A stretch of DNA of 64,000 nt from Sphingomonas sp. Leaf357 (GTDB lineage Bacteria > Pseudomonadota > Alphaproteobacteria > Sphingomonadales > Sphingomonadaceae), in assembly GCF_001423845.1 (NCBI RefSeq), contig NZ_LMPM01000001.1:2344153-2408152 (forward strand), given 5' to 3'. A model generated the notes under the pieces. That model was not told the DNA's origin and did no database searches. It saw only the letters and a program-made list of their open reading frames with translations. Below are positions 15,971 to 24,363 of this stretch, piece by piece. The position numbers and the translations under genes were made by a program. Position 1 is the stretch's first letter. Each line of letters opens with the position of its first letter.

Positions 15971-17353
15971 ATGAGTTTGGCCAAGTCCCAGAAGCGCTAT
16001 GTCTGTCAGTCCTGCGGTTCCGTCTCGCATCGTTGGTCCGGGCAGTGTGCGGATTGCTCCGAATGGAACACCCTCGTTGAGGAAGCCGGCGGCGGGAACG
16101 TCACGCCGTTTCAGGCCAAGCATAATCTGCAATCCGGCGGACGGACGATGCAACTCGTCGGGCTGGATGCGGAGATCGCACTGCCCGAGCGAATGCCGAG
16201 CGGAATCGCGGAACTGGACCGGGCACTGGGCGGCGGGTTCGTCGAGGGATCGGCGACATTGATCGGCGGCGATCCGGGGATCGGGAAATCGACCTTGCTG
16301 CTGCAGGCCGCGGCGACGATGGCGCTGGCCGGGCTACCGGTCGCCTATGTCTCGGGCGAGGAGGCGGCCGATCAGGTGCGGCTGCGCGCGCGGCGGCTCG
16401 GGCTGGGCAATGCGCCGGTGCAACTCGCGGCGGCGACCTCGACGCGCGATATCCTGACGACGCTCGGCAACGGCCAGCCGCCGGCGCTGCTGGTGATCGA
16501 TTCGATCCAGACGATGCACAGTGACCTGATCGAGGGCGCGCCCGGAACAGTGAGCCAGGTGCGGGCCTCGGCGCAGGAACTGATCCGTTTCGCCAAGGAA
16601 CGTGGCACGGCGGTCGTGCTGGTCGGCCATGTCACGAAGGACGGCAGCATCGCCGGGCCGCGCGTATTGGAACACATGGTCGATACGGTGCTGAGCTTCG
16701 AGGGTGAGCGCAGCCACCAATATCGCATCCTGCGCGCGATCAAGAACCGCTTCGGCGGCACGGACGAGATCGGCGTGTTCGCGATGGTCGCCGAGGGGCT
16801 GGCGGAGATCGCCAACCCTTCGGCGCTGTTCCTCACGCAGCGCGACGAAAGCGTGACGGGGACGACGGTGTTCCCTGCGCTGGAAGGCACGCGGCCGGTG
16901 CTGGTCGAAATTCAGGCTTTGGTCGTGCGGCTTGCGAGCGGGGCGACGCCCAGACGGGCGGTGGTCGGTTGGGATTCCGGGCGGCTGGCAATGGTGCTGG
17001 CAGTGCTGGAGGCGCGCTGTGGCCTTAGTTTCTCGTCGTGCGAAGTGTATCTGAACATCGCCGGGGGCTACCGCGTGTCCGATCCCGCGGCGGATCTGGC
17101 GGTCGCGGCGGCCTTGGTATCGGCGCTCAGCGAGCGCCCCGTCCCGGTGGACGCTGTGGCGTTTGGCGAGATCGCCTTGTCGGGGGAACTCAGGCCGGTG
17201 GCGCATGGCGCGTTGCGGTTGAAGGAGGCGGGAAAGCTGGGGTTCGAACGCGCCCTGGTGCCGTCCGCGCTGGCGGGCGAGAAAAGCCCATTGAAGCTGA
17301 CCGGGTTCCGCACGCTCGGGGCTTTCGTTGACCATATGCTCGGGCGTGGGTAG
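15971..17353 (+). CDS. radA: DNA repair protein RadA (Sms)
   Basis: The protein has 460 aa, the standard length. An N-terminal C4 zinc finger (YVCQSCGSVSHRW, CADCSEW; residues 11-35) is followed by a RecA-like ATPase with Walker A GDPGIGKST near residue 98, Walker B LLVIDSIQT, and the RadA-specific KNRFG motif near residue 257. The C-terminal half is a Lon-protease-like domain (YLNIAGGYRVSDPAADLAVAAALVS) without a working protease role. RadA promotes branch migration in homologous recombination. A candidate LexA box lies upstream and cvpA follows after about 50 bp. Confidence 0.97.
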   Translation: MSLAKSQKRYVCQSCGSVSHRWSGQCADCSEWNTLVEEAGGGNVTPFQAKHNLQSGGRTMQLVGLDAEIALPERMPSGIAELDRALGGGFVEGSATLIGGDPGIGKSTLLLQAAATMALAGLPVAYVSGEEAADQVRLRARRLGLGNAPVQLAAATSTRDILTTLGNGQPPALLVIDSIQTMHSDLIEGAPGTVSQVRASAQELIRFAKERGTAVVLVGHVTKDGSIAGPRVLEHMVDTVLSFEGERSHQYRILRAIKNRFGGTDEIGVFAMVAEGLAEIANPSALFLTQRDESVTGTTVFPALEGTRPVLVEIQALVVRLASGATPRRAVVGWDSGRLAMVLAVLEARCGLSFSSCEVYLNIAGGYRVSDPAADLAVAAALVSALSERPVPVDAVAFGEIALSGELRPVAHGALRLKEAGKLGFERALVPSALAGEKSPLKLTGFRTLGAFVDHMLGRG

Positions 17354-17407
17354 CGGTCTGGAAGCCGCGATTTCCGTTCGCGTCGAGCGGTTGGGGCTTT
17401 GGGGCAT

Positions 17408-17968
17408 ATGATGGGACTTTCGGCACTCGACATCCTCGTCCTGATCGCCGTGCTGGGTTCGGCGGTGATGGGGCTGATGCGCGGTTTCGTGGCGGAGGTG
17501 CTGTCGCTGTTCGCCTGGGTGGCGATCGTATTCGTGGTCAAGCTGTTCCACACGCCGCTCGCCTCCGCGCTGTCGGGCGTGGTGGGGACGGTGTCGGGCG
17601 CGGCGGTGCTGGCGTTCGCGATCCTGGCCGGGCTGACCTATTTCGGCGGACGGATGGTGGCGAATGCGCTGGGCGCACGGACGCGCACCTCGATCCTCGG
17701 GCCACTCGATCGCGCGCTCGGTTTCGGGTTCGGCGCGATCAAGGGGCTGATCCTGTCGAGCCTCGTCTTCCTGCTCGTAGTGCTGGTGACGGATACGATG
17801 AGCGGCGGCCCGTCCCGCCGTCCGTTGTGGCTGAAGGACTCGCGGACCTACCCGCTGCTCAACGCCACCAGCGCGAGCATCGCCGATTTCGTCGACCGGC
17901 GGCGCAAGGGCCTGCCGGTGTTCGGCCCGCACGATGCCGGCGGCAACACGGATGACCGCGCGTCCTGA
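17408..17968 (+). CDS. cvpA: CvpA family inner-membrane protein
   Basis: The protein is 186 aa from ATG 17408 (a second ATG follows directly). There are four or five membrane helices: residues about 6-27 with the family's ALDILVLIAVLGSAVMGLMRGFVAEVL block, 30-47, 62-82 and 112-130, followed by a soluble tail. CvpA proteins are needed for colicin V production in E. coli and for envelope stress tolerance; in many alphaproteobacteria the gene sits near radA or purF. Here it follows radA on the same strand by 54 bp, so cotranscription is likely. Confidence 0.9.
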   Translation: MMGLSALDILVLIAVLGSAVMGLMRGFVAEVLSLFAWVAIVFVVKLFHTPLASALSGVVGTVSGAAVLAFAILAGLTYFGGRMVANALGARTRTSILGPLDRALGFGFGAIKGLILSSLVFLLVVLVTDTMSGGPSRRPLWLKDSRTYPLLNATSASIADFVDRRRKGLPVFGPHDAGGNTDDRAS

Positions 17969-18041
17969 GGCGATGCCGGAACACTTTGCCGCAGAACGCT
18001 TTGGGGGTGCGCCTGCGAGCATTGTCGCCTACATCGCGGGG

Positions 18042-18482
18042 ATGAATGCCCCGCTCTACAATGCCGAAATCCTCCGCCTCGCCGCGACGATCCCCTATCA
18101 GGAGCGTCTCGTCGATCCGATGGGCACGTCCGAGAAGCGCTCGCCGATCTGCGGCAGCCGCGTGACGGTGGATGTCGATCTCGACCCGAGCGGACGGGTC
18201 GGCGCGATCGGCATGCTGGTCCGCGCCTGCGCCCTGGGTCAGGCATCGTCCTCGCTCCTCTCGGCCGACGTGATCGGCAAAACTCCGGAAGAACTGGCTG
18301 CGGCGCGCGATGCCGTCACGGCGTGGCTGGCGGGCGCGGGGCCGCTACCCGATTGGCCGGGGTTCGACCTGTTCACGCCGGCGCTCAGCCACAGCGCGCG
18401 CCACGCCTCGATCCGTCTTGCGTTCGAGGCTGCCGCCGAGGCCGCCGCGCTCGCCGCCACTGCCAAAGACGGGACGGCCTGA
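18042..18482 (+). CDS. NifU/IscU-like iron-sulfur scaffold family protein
   Basis: From ATG 18042 the protein is 146 aa (in-frame starts at 17952 and 17973 would lengthen it). I prefer 18042 because MNAPLYNAEIL aligns with the family N-terminus and places cysteines at residues 37 (SPICGSRV) and 63 (VRACALGQ), the positions of the first two IscU ligands. The third ligand Cys is absent: the matching helix reads SHSARHAS. Scaffold function in cluster assembly is the family role, but with one ligand missing this may be a delivery or regulatory variant. Its stop overlaps the antiporter start by one base (TGATG). Confidence 0.82.
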   Translation: MNAPLYNAEILRLAATIPYQERLVDPMGTSEKRSPICGSRVTVDVDLDPSGRVGAIGMLVRACALGQASSSLLSADVIGKTPEELAAARDAVTAWLAGAGPLPDWPGFDLFTPALSHSARHASIRLAFEAAAEAAALAATAKDGTA

Positions 18483-20260
18483 TGCACGACGCCGGCGATG
18501 CCGTCTCGCTGCTCCGTGACGGCGTGGTGCTGCTCGGTTTCGGGCTGGTCTTCGTATTGCTGTTCCGGCGGCTCGGTCTCGGTGCGACCCTGGGGTATCT
18601 CGTCGCGGGCGCCGTGGTGGGGCCGCACGTCTTGGGATTGGTGGGCGATGCCGAATCGAAGATCGGCGTCGCCGAACTCGGCATCACCCTGCTACTGTTC
18701 ATCGTCGGTCTGGAACTGAACCCCAGCCGCCTGTGGCGCATGAAGCAGGAGATCTTCGGCCTCGGCCTGTTGCAGGTCGTGCTCTGCGGGATCGCGATAT
18801 CGGCGGTCGTGCTGTTCGCGACGCACAGTTCGGTCGCGGCCGCGCTGGCGCTCGGCCTGCCGCTGGCGCTTTCCTCCACCGCGCAGGTGCTGCCGATGCT
18901 GCAATCGGCCGGTCGCATGCGCACGCCGTTCGGGGAGCGGGCGTTTTCCATCCTGCTGTTCCAGGATCTGTCGATCGTGCCGCTGATCACGATCGTCGCG
19001 GTGATGTCGCGCAACCCGGCGGATGCCAACGGCCCGCCGGGCTGGCTGCTGTTCATCTACACCGTGCTGGCGGTCGGCGGACTGATCGTTGCCGGGCGTT
19101 TCATCCTGCGCCCGCTGTTCCGCATCATCGGCAATATGGGTGAGCGCGAGATGTTCGTCTTCGCCGGCCTGTTCACGGTGATCGCCAGCGCGGCGATCAT
19201 GGAGGCATTGGGCCTGTCGACCGCGCTGGGTGCGTTCGTCGCCGGCGTGATGCTGGCCGACAGCCCGTACCGGCATGAGCTGGAGGCCGATGTCGAGCCG
19301 TTCCGCTCGATCCTGCTCGGCCTGTTCTTCCTGGCGATCGGCATGATGCTCGATCTGCATGCGATCGCCGAGCGCCCTTTGTTCGTCGCCGGCATGGCGC
19401 TGGCGCTGATCGCGACCAAGGCGCTGATCATCTTCGGCATCGGCATGGCGTTCCGAATGCCATGGCGCGGCGCGCTGGCGCTCGGCCTGCTGCTCAGCCA
19501 GGGCGGCGAATTCGGGTTCGTATTGTTCGCGCAGGCGCAGAACGCGCTACTGATCAAGCCCGAGGCGGCGAGCCTGTTCGGCGCGATCATCACCTTGTCG
19601 ATGGCGACCACGCCGTTCCTGATGACGATCACCCGCCGCATCCGGGCCCAGCCGGTGGACAGCAGCGACCGCGAGGGGCCGGTGGCGGACGGTGCGAACG
19701 CGCTGATCGTCGGCTATGGCCGCTTCGGCCAGACGGTGGCGCAGATGCTGATCGCGCAGGGCATTCCGGTGACCCTGATCGACACCGATATCGAGATGAT
19801 CGACGTCGCCAGCGGCTTCGGCGCGAAGGTCTATTATGGCGACGGCACGCGGCTGGATCTGTTGCGTCAGGCCGGGGCTGCCGAGGCCGAACTGATCATG
19901 TTCTGCACCGATGGCGATCAGTTGAGCGCGGAATTGATCGACGGCGTGCACGAATCTTTCCCCAAGGCGGCGATCTTCGTCCGTGCGTTCGATCGACGCT
20001 CATTGCTGAAGCTTAAGGATGCGCATGTCGACGGCGTGGTGCGCGAGGTCATGGAATCGGCGGTAAAGATGGCGCGCCTCGCGATGAAGAGCATCGGCAT
20101 CGACGATAGCGAGATCAACCGCAGCGAGGAGCATTACCGCGCGCGCGACAAGGAACGGCTCAAGGCGCAATACGAGACCGGCGATCTGCGCGCGGCGCGC
20201 GACCGGATCATCACGCAGGATGCCCGACCGGATACCGGGCTCGGAGGGGGCGGGAAATGA
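18482..20260 (+). CDS. CPA2 monovalent cation:proton antiporter with RCK domain (KefB/KefC-like)
   Basis: The ATG at 18482 abuts the preceding stop; an upstream extension in frame is a shadow of the NifU-like gene. The protein is 592 aa. The first 390 residues are about 12 membrane helices of the Na+/H+ exchanger domain (LGYLVAGAVVGPHVLG, LFIVGLELNP, SLSSTAQVLPML-like LALSSTAQVLP, QGGEFGFVLF). A cytoplasmic RCK/TrkA-N domain follows with the nucleotide loop ALIVGYGRFGQTVAQML near residue 408. Relatives exchange K+ or Na+ for H+, some gated by glutathione adducts. A charged tail follows. It overlaps dgkA by 4 bp. Confidence 0.93.
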   Translation: MHDAGDAVSLLRDGVVLLGFGLVFVLLFRRLGLGATLGYLVAGAVVGPHVLGLVGDAESKIGVAELGITLLLFIVGLELNPSRLWRMKQEIFGLGLLQVVLCGIAISAVVLFATHSSVAAALALGLPLALSSTAQVLPMLQSAGRMRTPFGERAFSILLFQDLSIVPLITIVAVMSRNPADANGPPGWLLFIYTVLAVGGLIVAGRFILRPLFRIIGNMGEREMFVFAGLFTVIASAAIMEALGLSTALGAFVAGVMLADSPYRHELEADVEPFRSILLGLFFLAIGMMLDLHAIAERPLFVAGMALALIATKALIIFGIGMAFRMPWRGALALGLLLSQGGEFGFVLFAQAQNALLIKPEAASLFGAIITLSMATTPFLMTITRRIRAQPVDSSDREGPVADGANALIVGYGRFGQTVAQMLIAQGIPVTLIDTDIEMIDVASGFGAKVYYGDGTRLDLLRQAGAAEAELIMFCTDGDQLSAELIDGVHESFPKAAIFVRAFDRRSLLKLKDAHVDGVVREVMESAVKMARLAMKSIGIDDSEINRSEEHYRARDKERLKAQYETGDLRAARDRIITQDARPDTGLGGGGK

Positions 20261-20625
20261 AGAACCGATCGCTGATCGAGCGGACCGGCTTCGCCTTTGC
20301 CGGCTGGTGCGCGGCGTTCAAGCGCGAGCGCAGCTTTCGCGCGCACACCCTGATCGTCGCGCTCGCGATCGTGATCCTGCTATTGCTGCGGCCCGAGCCG
20401 ATCTGGTGGGCGATCGTCGCCCTGATCTGCGCGCTGGTGGTGGCGATCGAACTGGTCAACTCGGCGATCGAGGCGCTGGCCGACCTGCTGCATCCGGATC
20501 TGCATCCCGAGATCAAGGCGGTGAAAGATATGGTCGCCGGTGCCGTGCTGGCTGTGAGCGTCGGCGCGATCGTGGTGGCGGCGGCGTTGGTGGTCGATCA
20601 CTGGCCCCGCCTGATGGGGCATTGA
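20257..20625 (+). CDS. dgkA: Diacylglycerol kinase
   Basis: The protein has 122 aa, the size of the trimeric three-helix DgkA. An amphipathic N-terminal helix (GFAFAGWCAAFKRERSFR) is followed by three membrane helices. The signature block at residues 69-92 reads ELVNSAIEALADLL, then HPEIKAVKDMVAGAV, with the catalytic Glu and Asn/Asp residues in place. It phosphorylates diacylglycerol released by membrane-derived glycan or LPS modification back to phosphatidate. The start overlaps the antiporter stop (ATGA), and the DUF423 gene follows after 2 bp. Confidence 0.94.
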   Translation: MKNRSLIERTGFAFAGWCAAFKRERSFRAHTLIVALAIVILLLLRPEPIWWAIVALICALVVAIELVNSAIEALADLLHPDLHPEIKAVKDMVAGAVLAVSVGAIVVAAALVVDHWPRLMGH

Positions 20626-20627
20626 GC

Positions 20628-20960
20628 ATGAACTGGATCGTGATCCTGGCCGGCCTGTCCGGTGCGATGGCGGTCGGGGCGGGCGCGTTCGGTGCGCATG
20701 GCGCTATCGGCGAAGCAGCGGATTGGTTGAAGACCGGTGGGCAGTATCAACTGATCCACGCGGTCGCGGCGCTCGTGGCGATGCGGCTGGACGCGAAAGG
20801 GCCGGCAATGCTGTTTCTGGCCGGCGGGGCGATCTTCGGTGTGTCGCTGTACCTGATGGCAATGGGCTTGCCGCGGTGGCTCGGCGCGGTGACTCCAATC
20901 GGCGGCGCATCGTTGATCGCCGGGTGGCTGTGGCTGGCCTGGAGCGGCGCGCGGGGTTAG
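20628..20960 (+). CDS. DUF423 (YgdD-like) small membrane protein
   Basis: The protein has 110 aa from ATG 20628, two bases after dgkA. There are four predicted membrane helices, with the family blocks GAMAVGAGAFGAHGA at the N-terminus, YQLIHAVAALV, and TPIGGASLIAGWLWLAW at the end. DUF423 proteins are widespread inner-membrane proteins of unknown function. Close spacing puts it in the antiporter-dgkA transcript. Confidence 0.92.
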   Translation: MNWIVILAGLSGAMAVGAGAFGAHGAIGEAADWLKTGGQYQLIHAVAALVAMRLDAKGPAMLFLAGGAIFGVSLYLMAMGLPRWLGAVTPIGGASLIAGWLWLAWSGARG

Positions 20961-21099
20961 CCTTGCTCAGGGATCGTCGTGCCCTTAGACCAGGGCAGGA
21001 ATTTGGAGTTTTCGACATGGTTCATCGTCACCGCTGAAGCGGCAACCTTTCAGCGGGCGGAGCACATTCCGCCGACCGAACTCTGGTTTCGAGACTGAC

Positions 21100-21879
21100 A
21101 TGCCAAGATTGAATGACAAAACCTGCGTCGTCACCGGCGCGGCGCGCGGGATCGGTCGCGCGATTGCCGCCGCTTTTCATGCCGAGGGCGCCGCGGTCGT
21201 CCTCACGGACAAGGATATCGAGATGGGGCGGGCCGCCGCCGATGCGATCGGCTGCCGCTTCGAGCCGCTCGACGTGCGCGAGGAGGCGGACTGGACTCGT
21301 TTGGCGGACCATGTCCCGCGCACCGATGTCGTGGTCAACAATGCCGGGATCACCGGGTTCGAGGATGGTCCGGTCGCGCACGATCCCGAACATGCCGATC
21401 TGGAGGATTGGCGCGCGGTGCACCGCGTCAATCTCGACGGGACGTTCCTCGGCTGCCGCTATGCGATGGGCGCGATGAAGGCGCGGGGGACGGGATCGAT
21501 CATCAACATCTCGTCGCGGTCGGGGCTCGTCGGCATTCCGATGGCCGCGGCCTATGCCTCGTCCAAGGCGGCGGTGCGCAATCACAGCAAGAGCGTCGCG
21601 CTCTATTGCGCTCAGCGGGGGTGGAAGATCCGGTGCAACTCGATCCACCCGGCGGCAATCCTGACGCCGATCTGGGAACCGATGCTCGGCACTGGCCCTG
21701 ATCGCGAGACACGGATGGAGGCACTCGTGGCGGATACGCCGCTCAAACGCTTTGGTTTGCCCGAGGAGGTCGCGGCGATCGCGGTGCTCCTGGCGTCGGA
21801 CGAAGCGACCTACATCACGGGGGCGGAACTCTCGATCGACGGGGGACTGCTGGCCGGTTCGGCCGCTACGCCGGGCTGA
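21100..21879 (+). CDS. SDR family NAD(P)-dependent oxidoreductase
   Basis: The protein has 259 aa, a classical short-chain dehydrogenase. The cofactor loop is TGAARGIG at residues 12-19, an Asp after the second strand (LTDKDIE) suggests NAD preference, then NNAG near residue 83, the catalytic Ser in NISSRSG, and YASSK (Tyr-x3-Lys) near residue 152. The end SIDGGLLAG is typical. Relatives include hydroxysteroid and cyclohexanol dehydrogenases; the substrate cannot be named. It stands alone, with 139 bp upstream that hold no gene. Confidence 0.92.
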   Translation: MPRLNDKTCVVTGAARGIGRAIAAAFHAEGAAVVLTDKDIEMGRAAADAIGCRFEPLDVREEADWTRLADHVPRTDVVVNNAGITGFEDGPVAHDPEHADLEDWRAVHRVNLDGTFLGCRYAMGAMKARGTGSIINISSRSGLVGIPMAAAYASSKAAVRNHSKSVALYCAQRGWKIRCNSIHPAAILTPIWEPMLGTGPDRETRMEALVADTPLKRFGLPEEVAAIAVLLASDEATYITGAELSIDGGLLAGSAATPG

Positions 21880-21899
21880 AACGTGGCGGGCCGTTCCGC

Positions 21900-22278
21900 G
21901 TGAGCCAGGGAACGGCCCGCTTGGACGGGACAGCCCTGCGGCCCAGGTGCCGAGCCGACCGACTCGATGAACGCCAACACCTCCGCCGAACAGGGCGGTT
22001 TCATCTCGCTCGCGCTCGCATCGACCTCGGCGGTCTGCGCGGCGACGAGCCGCCCAGATCGGTGCCGCGCCCGGCGCGCAGAGCTGGACCGCGGCCAACT
22101 GGAAACCGGCCGTTCAGCGCGACGATCGCGGTGAGCCGAGCCAGCTCGCCGGAGCCGAAACAGCGGCGGCCATTGGAGGTGCTCAACGGCTCCATCAGCC
22201 CGCGCGCTTCGTAGAATCGCAGCGCGCGGGCAGGAGCCCGGTGCTTCACGCGACATCGGCTATGTCCAGGCTGTCCAT
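21900..22278 (-). pseudogene. Decayed MerR-family transcriptional regulator
   Basis: Reading leftward from ATG 22278 gives MDSLDIADVA and then an in-frame TGA where the family has Arg. After one missing base the MerR winged helix continues in another frame: ARALRFYEARGLMEPL, ELARLTAIVALNG. Past RAGRGTDLGG the frame shifts again into LVAAQTAEVDASASEM, which looks like the coiled-coil dimerisation helix. One nonsense and at least two frameshift lesions make a working product unlikely. The left boundary is approximate. This stretch was checked because the region between the SDR gene and DUF2256 otherwise has no gene. Confidence 0.75.
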
Positions 22279-22320
22279 ACGAATCACCCCTGGCGGATGA
22301 CGCCGCGTCAACTTCAAGCG

Positions 22321-22479
22321 CTATTTGTCGAGCGGTGCCTTGCTCGTGCGGCGGCAGCGCTCGGAGCAATAGATCACATTATCCCAGTCACGTTCCCACT
22401 TCTTCCGCCACGTAAACGGACGTGCACAGACCGGGCACATCTTGGTCGGCAGGTTCGACTTGGCGATTCCGCGCGGCAT
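22321..22479 (-). CDS. DUF2256 small zinc-ribbon-like protein
   Basis: The product is 52 aa: an N-terminal [12 protein letters not shown], then [16 protein letters not shown], and YCSERCRR. Four cysteines in a CxxC...CxxxC arrangement fit the DUF2256 family, tiny conserved proteins with no known function, probably zinc-binding. The ATG follows the aroB stop with no spacing (TGAATG on the minus strand), so it is very likely translated from the aroK-aroB message. Confidence 0.88.
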   Translation of the reverse strand: MPRGIAKSNLPTKMCPVCARPFTWRKKWERDWDNVIYCSERCRRTSKAPLDK

Positions 22480-23580
22480 TCAGCGCGGCTGGGCGTCGAG
22501 GAAGCGGGCCACGGCCTTCAGGTCGACCGTCTTGTCGACATAGGTCCGCCCGATGCCCTTCGCGAGCAGGAAGGGCAGGGTGCCGGCGGACATCTTCTTG
22601 TCGTGCATCATGTGCGCGACGAGGGTTTCGCCGTCATCCTTGCTGCCCGCCGCCGCCAGACCGTCGGGCAGGCCGACCGCGCGCAGGTGTGCCGTCACGC
22701 GGTCCGCATCGACGACCGGCGCAATCCCCTGTCCGGCGGAGAAGCCATAGGCCAGCGCCATGCCCGCCGCGACGCCCTCGCCGTGGAGCAGGCGATCGGA
22801 GAAACCCGCTTCGGCCTCCAGCGCGTGGCCGAACGTGTGGCCCAGGTTGAGCAGAGCGCGGCGGCCCGTGGTCTCGAACTCGTCCTCGCCGACAATGCGG
22901 GCCTTGGCGGCGATGCTGTGGCCGATCGCATAGCTGCGCGCCTCCGCATCGCCCGCGATCAGGGCCGCGGCGTTCGCTTCGCACCAAGCGAAGAAATCGG
23001 GATCGTCGATCAGGCCGTATTTCACCACTTCGGCATAACCGGCGCGCACCTGACGCGCGAGCAGCGTGTCGAGCGTCGTCGGATCGACCAGCACCAGAGC
23101 CGGCTGATGGAACGCGCCGACCAGGTTCTTGCCGGCGCGCGAATTGATCGCGGTCTTGCCGCCGACCGACGAATCGACCTGCGCCAGCAATGTGGTCGGG
23201 ATCTGCACGAACCCGCAGCCGCGCTTAAGGATCGCGCAGGCGAAACCGACGAGATCGCCGATCACGCCGCCGCCCAAGGCGATGACGTGATCGCCGCGTT
23301 CCACGCCGAGATCGAGCAGCCGGTCGATCAGCGTTTCCAGCATCGCCCAGCTCTTGCTGCCCTCGCCCGGCGGCAGGACGATCGCCTCGCTCGCGACGCC
23401 GGACGCGGTGAGCGACGCCTGCAAGGTCGCAAGATGCGGCAGCAGATTCTCGTCCGTGACGATCGCCATCGTGCGCCCGCGCGACAGCGGCGCAAGATGC
23501 TCGCCGGATCGCGCGAGCAGGCCGTTATCGACGATGACGTCATAGCTGCGGTCGCCAAGGGCCACGGGAATGACGGTCAT
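22480..23580 (-). CDS. aroB: 3-dehydroquinate synthase
   Basis: The protein has 366 aa, standard length. It catalyses the NAD+- and metal-dependent cyclisation of DAHP to 3-dehydroquinate, step two of the shikimate pathway. Visible motifs are PPGEGSKSW near residue 69, the cofactor loop ALGGGVIGDLVGF near residue 100, PTTLLAQVDSSVGGKTAINS, metal ligand regions in EVVKYGLI and LNLGHTFGHALE, and HGEGVAAGM. The start overlaps aroK by 4 bp and the stop abuts DUF2256. Confidence 0.97.
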   Translation of the reverse strand: MTVIPVALGDRSYDVIVDNGLLARSGEHLAPLSRGRTMAIVTDENLLPHLATLQASLTASGVASEAIVLPPGEGSKSWAMLETLIDRLLDLGVERGDHVIALGGGVIGDLVGFACAILKRGCGFVQIPTTLLAQVDSSVGGKTAINSRAGKNLVGAFHQPALVLVDPTTLDTLLARQVRAGYAEVVKYGLIDDPDFFAWCEANAAALIAGDAEARSYAIGHSIAAKARIVGEDEFETTGRRALLNLGHTFGHALEAEAGFSDRLLHGEGVAAGMALAYGFSAGQGIAPVVDADRVTAHLRAVGLPDGLAAAGSKDDGETLVAHMMHDKKMSAGTLPFLLAKGIGRTYVDKTVDLKAVARFLDAQPR

Positions 23581-24140
23581 AGTCCGAGTGCTTTCAGGAT
23601 GGCGGAGACGGTATGGTCGTGCGGCGCGTGGTTGCTGGCGACGCGGATCGGGGCCAGCGCGTAGAACGGGTTGCGAACCCGGGCCAGTTCCATCAGCACG
23701 ACGCGGGGATCCTTGCCGCGCAACAGCGGGCGCGTGTCGCGACGGCGCACGCGTTCGGCAAGGACGGCGGCATCGGCGTCGAGCCAGATCGCCACCGCCT
23801 GTTCTAGGATGAGCGCGCGCGTCTCGTCGTTGATGAAGGCGCCGCCGCCGGTCGCGATCACCTTGCGCGTGCCGTCGAACAGCCGCGCGATCACGCGGCG
23901 TTCGCCGTCGCGGAAATGCGCTTCGCCGAACCGTTCGAAGATGTCGCTGACCGACATGCCGGCGGCCGTCTCGATCTCGTTATCGGCATCGACGAAGGGC
24001 AGGCGCAGCCGCGCGGCGAGGCGGCGGCCGACGGTGGATTTGCCCGCGCCCATCAGGCCGACGAGCACGATCGGACGCTCGGCATGGGGTGGCGCAGGGG
24101 TGCCGGACCCCGGGTCCGAAGGAGGATGGCTTTGCAACAT
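23577..24140 (-). CDS. aroK: Shikimate kinase
   Basis: The protein has 187 aa. It phosphorylates shikimate at O3 with ATP. Walker A GLMGAGKST near residue 28, the shikimate-binding Asp in FVDADNEIE, an Arg in HFRDGERRV, GGGAF near residue 97 and the lid Arg in RRDTRPLL are all present. The first 20 residues are a Pro-rich tail; a later start cannot be excluded. It is the first gene of aroK-aroB-DUF2256 and shares an 85-bp divergent promoter region with the 45-aa membrane ORF. Confidence 0.96.
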   Translation of the reverse strand: MLQSHPPSDPGSGTPAPPHAERPIVLVGLMGAGKSTVGRRLAARLRLPFVDADNEIETAAGMSVSDIFERFGEAHFRDGERRVIARLFDGTRKVIATGGGAFINDETRALILEQAVAIWLDADAAVLAERVRRRDTRPLLRGKDPRVVLMELARVRNPFYALAPIRVASNHAPHDHTVSAILKALGL

Positions 24141-24225
24141 CGCGCCGGGGCTATACAGCGACCCCGCGTCTGCGGCAAAAGACTATGGCGCGCCGCTTCG
24201 TCCTTCGTTCGCACAGGGTTTTGTC

Positions 24226-24363
24226 ATGTCTCGCTTGGTCGTCACGCTCGTTGTCATTCTGGTCGTGGTGGTGGGCGGACTGTTCGTGCTGTCCGGCATG
24301 GCGCATGAAAAGTCCCCGGTGCGCGTCGAGAAAGTGGTGCCGCTTGCGAATCTCTCGAACTAA
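24226..24363 (+). CDS. Small single-span membrane protein (45 aa), unknown function
   Basis: An ORF of 45 codons from ATG 24226: a short Ser-Arg N-terminus, one strongly hydrophobic helix (residues 4-24, mostly Val/Leu), then a hydrophilic tail HEKSPVRVEKVVPLANLSN. The in-frame upstream region is antisense to aroK, so this is the first credible start. The next gene begins inside its last seven codons in another frame, a layout typical of coupled genes. No function can be assigned. Confidence 0.65.
   Translation: MSRLVVTLVVILVVVVGGLFVLSGMAHEKSPVRVEKVVPLANLSN

Noticed and set aside
16334..18022. 562-codon minus-strand frame opposite radA/cvpA
   Set aside because: Arg/Gln/His-rich shadow of well-defined genes.
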